Shown here one piece after another: positions 6,683 to 10,000 of a stretch of 10,000 bases of DNA. Source of the DNA: Rheinheimera sp. (GTDB lineage Bacteria > Pseudomonadota > Gammaproteobacteria > Enterobacterales > Alteromonadaceae); the NCBI RefSeq assembly GCF_020217005.1, contig NZ_JAIWOI010000326.1:1-10000 (forward strand), given 5' to 3'. Position numbers and translations under genes: made by a program. Every line of letters starts with the position of its first letter. Position 1 is the first letter of the stretch. The notes beneath the pieces were generated by a model. That model saw nothing but the letters and a program-made list of their open reading frames with translations, made no database searches and was not told the origin of the DNA.

Positions 6683-7756
6683 TTAGATCAATTCAAAGAA
6701 GCTCTCTGCATAACAATGGCCATTGAGCATAATCTGCAAGTGATGCTGGCCTGGATAATGTTTGCGGGTGGTCAGGTCAACAAAGGCCTGGCGGCGCTCA
6801 AATCGCAAATCCTGACCTGTCCAGATTTTATTACTCAGTTGGAATACTTTGTAATTCAGCTGGCCAGATTTTTTTCGATAACCGATTTTGTATTCCAGCC
6901 TTATTTTGGCTTCCAGTTCCGCTGGACCAGAGAGCTCAACCAAAAAATGCAGCGGCCGTTGCGCTGACACCTGGGCATTATGAATATTCAATCGGACTTG
7001 CAGTGGTAACTGCTGCAAACCAAACAAAGCTAACGCTCTGGGATGAGCCTGTTTCAATAGACCACGTAAAGCATGCTTAATGATCCAATCTGTAATTTGA
7101 TGCTGGCCAAACCATTTTTCTGCTATGTCCAGCACAAGTTCAGGGTGATCTTTGCTGATATCGTTGAGGTGGTTTGCCACACTGCGTTGTACATAAGGCT
7201 CTGTATCAGCTTTCAGCTGTTCCAGAATAGGTAGCAAAGGCGTAGGATTTTGTTTATAAGCTTTTAGCGCCATACCCCAGGGCAGTCTGGGCCTTGCACC
7301 CTCACTGGCCAAGCGACGCAAATGCACATTGTCAGAACAGGCCCAGGCTTTCATTTGACTGAGAGTTAAATCAGGGTAACGTTGGAAAAATGGCCTGATC
7401 GCAAACTCAGCTGTTGAATAACAGGTGAAATGCGCCAAGGCTTTAAATGAGGTTTCCGGATCGTCAATACCATAAACCTCAACATAATCGGCAAAGATAA
7501 AACCCGGCACACCGGAGAAGTGGCTACTGACCGGAAGCAATACTTGAATGGCATCGCTGTATGGTAAATCAAGAGCGCTGTACAGGGCATGGCTGATCTG
7601 ACGGGTTCTGGCTTTGAGCTCTAACTGCTGCCAGTCTTCACCTTGAGTTTGTCGCAGAAATTGTTCTGTCAAAAAGGCCTGGTGTTGTTGGTGACATAAT
7701 GCCGCTAACCGCTGCAGAAATGCCGGACTAAACAGGTCTTTGAGCAAGCTGGCCAT
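6683..7756 (-). CDS. AlkC-type DNA alkylation repair protein (HEAT-like repeats plus C-terminal Ig-like domain)
   Basis: 357 aa. Family-typical segments are YSTAEFAIRPFFQRYP (113-128), SDNVHLRRLASEGARPRLPWG (141-161) and YVQRSVANHLNDISKDHPEL (188-207), followed by a helical region to about 245. These match the AlkC/AlkD superfamily of alkylpurine DNA glycosylases built from HEAT-like helical repeats, more specifically the AlkC branch. Residues about 252-357 are beta-rich with a PGQHHLQIMLNG segment near the end. That fits the Ig-like C-terminal domain known from AlkC proteins and absent from AlkD. The expected role is excision of N-alkylated bases such as 3-methyladenine without base flipping. 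The ATG (7754-7756) is separated by one base from the stop of the upstream GGDEF gene, so the two are probably co-transcribed. No adaptive-response (Ada) gene is in view. I did not assign individual catalytic residues. Confidence 0.88.
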   Translation of the reverse strand: MASLLKDLFSPAFLQRLAALCHQQHQAFLTEQFLRQTQGEDWQQLELKARTRQISHALYSALDLPYSDAIQVLLPVSSHFSGVPGFIFADYVEVYGIDDPETSFKALAHFTCYSTAEFAIRPFFQRYPDLTLSQMKAWACSDNVHLRRLASEGARPRLPWGMALKAYKQNPTPLLPILEQLKADTEPYVQRSVANHLNDISKDHPELVLDIAEKWFGQHQITDWIIKHALRGLLKQAHPRALALFGLQQLPLQVRLNIHNAQVSAQRPLHFLVELSGPAELEAKIRLEYKIGYRKKSGQLNYKVFQLSNKIWTGQDLRFERRQAFVDLTTRKHYPGQHHLQIMLNGHCYAESFFELI

Positions 7757-7757
7757 A

Positions 7758-8780
7758 TCAGGTTGCCAGCATTAACTCTGTCGCCACCTGATTGCGGCCG
7801 CGAACTTTTGCTTCAAGTAATACTTTGCTGCTACGGGATAAAAATTGATGCCAGTTTTCCGCTGTGTTGTAGATGCTGACGCCTAAGGAAATCGTCACTT
7901 TAGGCAAAGTTTTCTTACTTTTCGCCGAGACAAAGCGTAATTTCTCTACACCCTTACGTACTTGTTCCGCTATTTCGCCTGCTGTGCGTAAATCAACATC
8001 CGGTAATAAAATCAGAAACTCTTCACCACCTGAACGAACAGGCAAGCCACTTTCCTGTACATAACTGGCAATTTTTCTCGCCACTTTGCTCAGGATCACA
8101 TCACCGACACCAAAGCCATAATCCTGATTAAATTGGGAGAAATGATCCAGATTGACTGCTATTGCAGCTATCCGACGGCCCGGATTTTCGCTTAACCACA
8201 GATCCAGATGCTCCTGCATCGCAAGCCTGTTATACAAGCCAGTCAAAGGATCTAACTGTCTTTCTTTTTTCAGGTTTTCCAGTTCAGATCTCAGTGCATG
8301 ACATTGTTCATTAGAAAAATCGAGCTGATCTTTGAGTTTTTGCTGACTGGCTTTAATAGCGTAAGTGGCGCTAATTACTTTATTGACGCTTTCCCGGCTG
8401 CGGTTCGCGTTGTTTGGGTCAAACCCAAGTAATGCTTGATCCAACACATCTAAATAATGCTGCACAGCTTCGCTGGCAATATCTGTAGTGCCGGACAATT
8501 TGCCGAGCATAGACGTGACTTGTTGGCTCAACTCTTCCTGACGTTGGTGTTGCGGGCTTAACCACTGACTATAAAGCTCGGCCAGAACAAAATCGTCAAA
8601 GGTACTTTGAACCGCCAGTTTCTGCTCTATCGCCTGGCATAATCCATCGTTTTGTCCGTTGATATACTCATAGATCACTGTGTAATTGACCGGGTGGGCT
8701 GCCAAACGATGCCGCTGCAAAAAAGCGGCGGTCAGCGCTGCCTTTTCACTTGCCTGCTCGATTGAGTCCTGATATTTCAT
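7758..8780 (-). CDS. Soluble GGDEF-domain protein with a substituted metal-binding aspartate
   Basis: 340 aa from the ATG at 8778-8780. The first open codon in this frame is a TTG at 8823-8825. I prefer the ATG because MKYQDSIEQASE... followed by HPVNYTVIYEYINGQ resembles the N-terminus of a known group of gammaproteobacterial cyclases ('MxYxDSxEQA... NPxNYxxxYEY'), and GGAG lies 11 bases upstream. Residues 1-150 are a helical cytosolic domain, then a coiled coil (about 140-175) and GGDEF (about 176-335). GGEEF is intact (251-255). The first half-site reads VNLDHFSQFNQDYG (209-222) instead of IDIDHFKxIND: Asn210 replaces the first metal-binding Asp, and Ser215 replaces the Lys of FK. No RxxD inhibitory site is present (QESG occupies that place). 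It may therefore be a weak or inactive cyclase or a GTP/effector-binding protein. It is paired with the alkC-like gene. Confidence 0.92.
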   Translation of the reverse strand: MKYQDSIEQASEKAALTAAFLQRHRLAAHPVNYTVIYEYINGQNDGLCQAIEQKLAVQSTFDDFVLAELYSQWLSPQHQRQEELSQQVTSMLGKLSGTTDIASEAVQHYLDVLDQALLGFDPNNANRSRESVNKVISATYAIKASQQKLKDQLDFSNEQCHALRSELENLKKERQLDPLTGLYNRLAMQEHLDLWLSENPGRRIAAIAVNLDHFSQFNQDYGFGVGDVILSKVARKIASYVQESGLPVRSGGEEFLILLPDVDLRTAGEIAEQVRKGVEKLRFVSAKSKKTLPKVTISLGVSIYNTAENWHQFLSRSSKVLLEAKVRGRNQVATELMLAT

Positions 8781-8825
8781 GCCAAACACAACTCCACTAA
8801 ATACTACTGCTAATTTAGCCTTCAA

Positions 8826-8859
8826 AACGTAATGTTACGCGAAACTTACGTTGAGGCAA
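8826..8859 (-). promoter_or_regulatory. Putative promoter and overlapping inverted repeat upstream of the GGDEF-alkC pair
   Basis: On the minus strand, TTGCCT (8854-8859) and TAACAT (8832-8837) are 16 bases apart, each four of six to consensus. A perfect 7-base inverted repeat, AACGTAA (8826-8832) and TTACGTT (8846-8852), spans the region between and including them. A second TTACG at 8835-8839 lies 11 bases from the one at 8846. The predicted transcript would start near 8825, about 45 bases before the ATG at 8780. The overlap of repeat and promoter suggests an operator for a repressor. The regulator is unknown. Confidence 0.4.
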
Positions 8860-8929
8860 ACAAACTGATGTTGTTAAGCTGACATATCTAATAGAAAAAG
8901 TCTGCATCTTCAGCTTTATTAATGACTTA

Positions 8930-8994
8930 TTTTTTATGTTTTTTTTCTGATTGGCTAAAAAAACGCATTTTGGTGGTTAAAAAACAGCTTTTTT
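8930..8994. other. Phased A/T tracts, probable intrinsically curved DNA
   Basis: Tracts are T6 (8930-8935), T8 (8939-8946), A7 (8957-8963), T4 (8968-8971), A6 (8979-8984) and T6 (8989-8994). Successive centres are about 10, 17.5, 9.5, 12 and 10 bases apart, close to the helical repeat apart from one gap. Such phasing bends DNA and is common in UP elements or H-NS-type binding regions. The last pair also forms A6-CAGC-T6, a weak hairpin. Function is inferred. Confidence 0.45.
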
Positions 8995-9071
8995 GGTCTG
9001 TTCGATCTGAATATTGCGGCCAATATGCGAAAAGCTTAGCTCGCTGCTCTGGTTGTAAGAACTGAACAGAG

Positions 9072-9077
9072 TAGAAT
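9072..9077 (+). promoter_or_regulatory. Possible -10 element for the DUF885 lipoprotein gene
   Basis: TAGAAT matches the TATAAT consensus at five of six positions and lies 25 bases upstream of the ATG. The hexamer 17 bases upstream (CTGGTT, 9049-9054) is a poor -35, so this call is tentative. Confidence 0.3.
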
Positions 9078-9102
9078 CAGAAAAAAAAGCAGGGGAAATA
9101 AA

Positions 9103-10000
9103 ATGCGCCAGAAATTTATGGTTTTGTGTATGGTGTGGTTAGTGACCGCATGTAGCAGTCAGACTGTCAAACCCGAAGATTTTGACCAGTTTGCCAATGA
9201 ACTGTGGCAAGCGGAGCAAAGTTTAACAAGCCGCAGCAAAATAAGTTTGCCCGATATGTCCGCTGCTACTTTGGCTGCTCAATCTCAACAAAGGCAAATG
9301 TGGTTAAGCAAATTACAGCAGTTTGATGCCACCAAGCTGACAGAGCAACAACAAATCAACCACGCAATTCTGGCTTATATACTTAAAGATGCCATTTCCG
9401 AATACCAGTATGGTGCTCATTTAATCCCGATAACGGCAGAATCAGGCTTTCACAGTGATCTGGCCTTTATGGTGTCGGGCACAGAGTTTAAGACGAAGCA
9501 GGATTATCAGGACTACCTGACTAAGTTAAAAACCATCCCTGTTTACATGCAACAACAAACACAGTGGATGCAACAAGGCTTAACCACGGGTATGACTCAA
9601 CCAAAAGCGGTGTTAGCTGGTTTTGAGCAAAGTATTCTGGCTTTCGTCAGTAAAACCGCTGAGCAGAATGTGTTTTATCAGCCGTTTCACCAAAAGCCGG
9701 ACTTTATTGATATGAATAGCTGGGCAGCCTTGCAGCGTGAAGCACAACAGGTTGTCGAGCAACAACTTAACCCAGCTTACCTGCAGTTTTATCAGTTTAT
9801 GGTACGGCAGTATTTACCAGGTGCCCGTGACAGCATCGCAGCCAGTGATTGGCCTCAAGGGCGTGACTACTATCAAAACCGACTGGAACATTACACCAGC
9901 TTAAAGCTAACAGCTGAACAAGTTCATCAGATAGGTTTAGCTGAGGTATCCCGCATTCGGGCACAGATGCAGGACATTATCACTAAAGTTGGATTTAAGG
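9103..10000 (+). CDS. DUF885-family lipoprotein, N-terminal part (cut by the window end)
   Basis: The frame stays open from the ATG at 9103-9105 to the window end (299 codons visible). A strong Shine-Dalgarno AGGGGA (9091-9096) precedes the start. The N-terminus is a lipoprotein signal peptide: MRQK, a hydrophobic stretch, then the lipobox VTAC with the lipidated Cys at residue 17, followed by Ser-Ser-Gln. The absence of Asp at +2 suggests outer-membrane sorting. The mature part is helical and matches the pattern of DUF885 proteins (COG4805): an early helical region, HLIPITAESGFHSDLAF (about 107-123), a segment on paired Tyr/Met/Gln helices, and YYQNRLEHYTSLKLTAEQVHQIGLAEVSRI (about 263-292). 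The last segment is a family hallmark before the zinc-peptidase-like HExxH region. That metal motif would lie beyond the window. The function of the family is not established; some members are annotated as putative peptidases. It is transcribed divergently from the GGDEF gene. Confidence 0.85.
   Translation, partial: MRQKFMVLCMVWLVTACSSQTVKPEDFDQFANELWQAEQSLTSRSKISLPDMSAATLAAQSQQRQMWLSKLQQFDATKLTEQQQINHAILAYILKDAISEYQYGAHLIPITAESGFHSDLAFMVSGTEFKTKQDYQDYLTKLKTIPVYMQQQTQWMQQGLTTGMTQPKAVLAGFEQSILAFVSKTAEQNVFYQPFHQKPDFIDMNSWAALQREAQQVVEQQLNPAYLQFYQFMVRQYLPGARDSIAASDWPQGRDYYQNRLEHYTSLKLTAEQVHQIGLAEVSRIRAQMQDIITKVGFK

Larger units (their letters stand above)
8781..9102. other. Divergent intergenic region, A/T-tract rich
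   Basis: 322 bases without a gene separate the divergently transcribed GGDEF protein and lipoprotein. It holds the putative minus-strand promoter/operator (8826-8859) and a run of A and T tracts between 8930 and 8994. It also holds a possible -10 element for the plus-strand gene (9072-9077). No open reading frame of note, tRNA or obvious terminator was seen. Confidence 0.7.

Noticed and set aside
6716..6967. Plus-strand open frame of 83 codons opposite the alkC-like C-terminal domain
   Set aside because: I considered whether the alkC-like C-terminus might be wrong, but the minus-strand frame continues with a coherent beta-rich domain to a stop near the gap, so this is a shadow.
8781..8825. 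Extension of the soluble GGDEF protein to a TTG start at 8823-8825
   Set aside because: The added 15 residues form a short hydrophobic stretch not expected in this group, there is no good ribosome-binding site, and the predicted transcription start falls at about 8825. The ATG at 8778-8780 gives the family-like N-terminus.
8979..8994. A6-CAGC-T6 as an intrinsic terminator
   Set aside because: The stem would be only A-U pairs and no gene ends near it on either strand; it is better described as part of the A/T tract region.
1..10000. Mobile element, defence system, CRISPR array or biosynthetic island
   Set aside because: No transposase, integrase, phage-type gene, long repeat array or abrupt compositional change is visible; gene order is that of a conserved core cluster.

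Overview
The window is a stretch of gammaproteobacterial chromosome of moderate G+C content. It carries most of a ubiquinone-biosynthesis and Tat-secretion operon in an order known from Alteromonadales-type genomes such as Shewanella and relatives: ubiE-ubiJ-ubiB-tatA-tatB-tatC-...-tatD-...-hemB. Glutamine-rich proteins, the hemB linkage and two c-di-GMP genes suggest an aquatic Alteromonadales or Rheinheimera-like bacterium. The genus is inference from gene order and protein style only.

Layout. Everything from 1 to about 8780 is on the minus strand, so the biological reading order runs from high to low coordinates. First come two genes one base apart: a soluble GGDEF protein (8780-7758) and an AlkC-type DNA alkylation repair protein (7756-6683). 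A 103-base gap holds a recognisable sigma70-type promoter, followed by ubiE (6579-5824), ubiJ (5824-5219), ubiB (5216-3594), tatA (3544-3281), tatB (3280-2888), tatC (2910-2164), a small secreted protein of unknown function (2152-1652), tatD (1646-852), a membrane-anchored GGDEF diguanylate cyclase (862-98) and the start of hemB (111 to beyond base 1). Genes overlap or lie within about 50 bases of each other, so translation is probably coupled through much of the cluster. At the right edge a divergent plus-strand gene (9103 onward, cut by the window end) encodes a DUF885-family lipoprotein. The 322-base divergent intergenic region (8781-9102) is rich in A/T tracts and inverted repeats.

How the genes work together. 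UbiE methylates a quinone precursor. UbiJ is an accessory scaffold or lipid-binding factor and UbiB an atypical kinase/ATPase of the ubiquinone pathway. TatA/B/C form the translocase that exports folded, often cofactor-containing redox proteins. TatD is a metal-dependent nuclease, and HemB makes porphobilinogen for heme. The cluster therefore groups functions of respiratory-chain assembly. The two genes that are not standard members are the small secreted protein between tatC and tatD and the membrane cyclase between tatD and hemB.

I see no mobile element, CRISPR array, tRNA or rRNA. The window is mainly ordinary core genome. The most interesting details are the substituted metal-binding residue in the 7758-8780 GGDEF protein, the inverted repeats over its putative promoter, and two RNA hairpins that may hide ribosome-binding sites (ubiE and tatD).
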